Assembly (NCBI GenBank): GCA_012959595.1 | Contig: DUCW01000238.1 | Span: 3,518 to 9,624, forward strand | From: Gemmatimonadota bacterium | Lineage (GTDB): Bacteria; Gemmatimonadota; Gemmatimonadetes; Longimicrobiales; Gaopeijiaceae | Direction of reading: 5' to 3' | DNA: 6,107 nt | Shown here: piece after piece, positions 6,068 to 6,107 of the stretch | Layout of the letters: every line of letters starts with the position of its first letter | Numbering within the stretch: position 1 is the first letter of the stretch | Translations under genes and position numbers: made by a program | The notes under the pieces: model-generated | The model's input: the letters and a program-made list of their open reading frames with translations, nothing else | What the model was told of the DNA's origin: nothing | Database searches by the model: none

Positions 6068-6107
6068 AGCGTCCCTTGAACTTCGGCTCACGCCGTTCCA
6101 GAAATGC
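6066..6107 (-). CDS. Enoyl-CoA hydratase/isomerase (crotonase) family, C-terminal end only
   Basis: Only the last 13 codons and the TAG stop lie in the window; the rest continues past the right edge. The visible tail is AFLERREPKFKGR. It matches the very common C-terminal motif of enoyl-CoA hydratases (AFLEKRKPxFKGR-like), in which the last helix ends in a basic FxGR. Crotonases hydrate or isomerise acyl-CoA thioesters, which suits the CoA-transferase gene that starts 17 nt downstream on the same strand. The stop codon overlaps that gene's Shine-Dalgarno sequence. The family assignment rests on a short motif, and the exact reaction cannot be stated. Confidence 0.7.
   Translation of the reverse strand, partial: AFLERREPKFKGR

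Overview
The window reads as ordinary bacterial chromosome: four full-length genes, one small cysteine-rich gene and a gene fragment at the right edge. Base composition is moderate, by eye slightly under 50% G+C. Two MscS-type channels, one of the YbdG subfamily best known from Gram-negative bacteria, together with an apparently exported amidohydrolase, suggest a free-living Gram-negative, perhaps aquatic. The sequence does not let me name a phylum.

Left part (140-2574): two mechanosensitive-channel genes stand head to head. On the minus strand is a YbdG-type channel, best started at an ATG at 1417. On the plus strand is a compact MscS-family channel (1543-2574). The 125 bp between them carry a good sigma70-like promoter (1472-1499) for the plus-strand gene. 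Both proteins should sit in the inner membrane and release solutes on hypo-osmotic shock.

Middle (2575-3031): a 259-bp AT-rich spacer holds a diverged 50-bp direct repeat, a perfect 9-bp dyad and a possible promoter. It leads into a 65-residue protein with eight cysteines. Its ends resemble desulforedoxin (an N-terminal CxxCG and a C-terminal CCGxDM), with about 30 extra residues between them that carry more potential metal ligands. I do not recognise a named family.

Right part (3048-6107, all minus strand): reading leftward, the 3' end of an enoyl-CoA hydratase/isomerase (crotonase) gene (13 residues plus stop, visible only at the edge), a class III (CaiB/BaiF) CoA-transferase, and an AmidoH_3/YtcJ-type amidohydrolase with an export-signal-like N-terminus. 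The first two are 17 nt apart and the last two 73 nt apart, so they are probably one catabolic operon: hydrolysis of an amide-like substrate, CoA activation of an acid, and hydration or isomerisation of the acyl-CoA. The substrate cannot be deduced.

I see no CRISPR array, insertion sequence, tRNA, rRNA or phage gene. The most interesting items are the desulforedoxin-like small protein and the repeat/dyad-containing leader in front of it.
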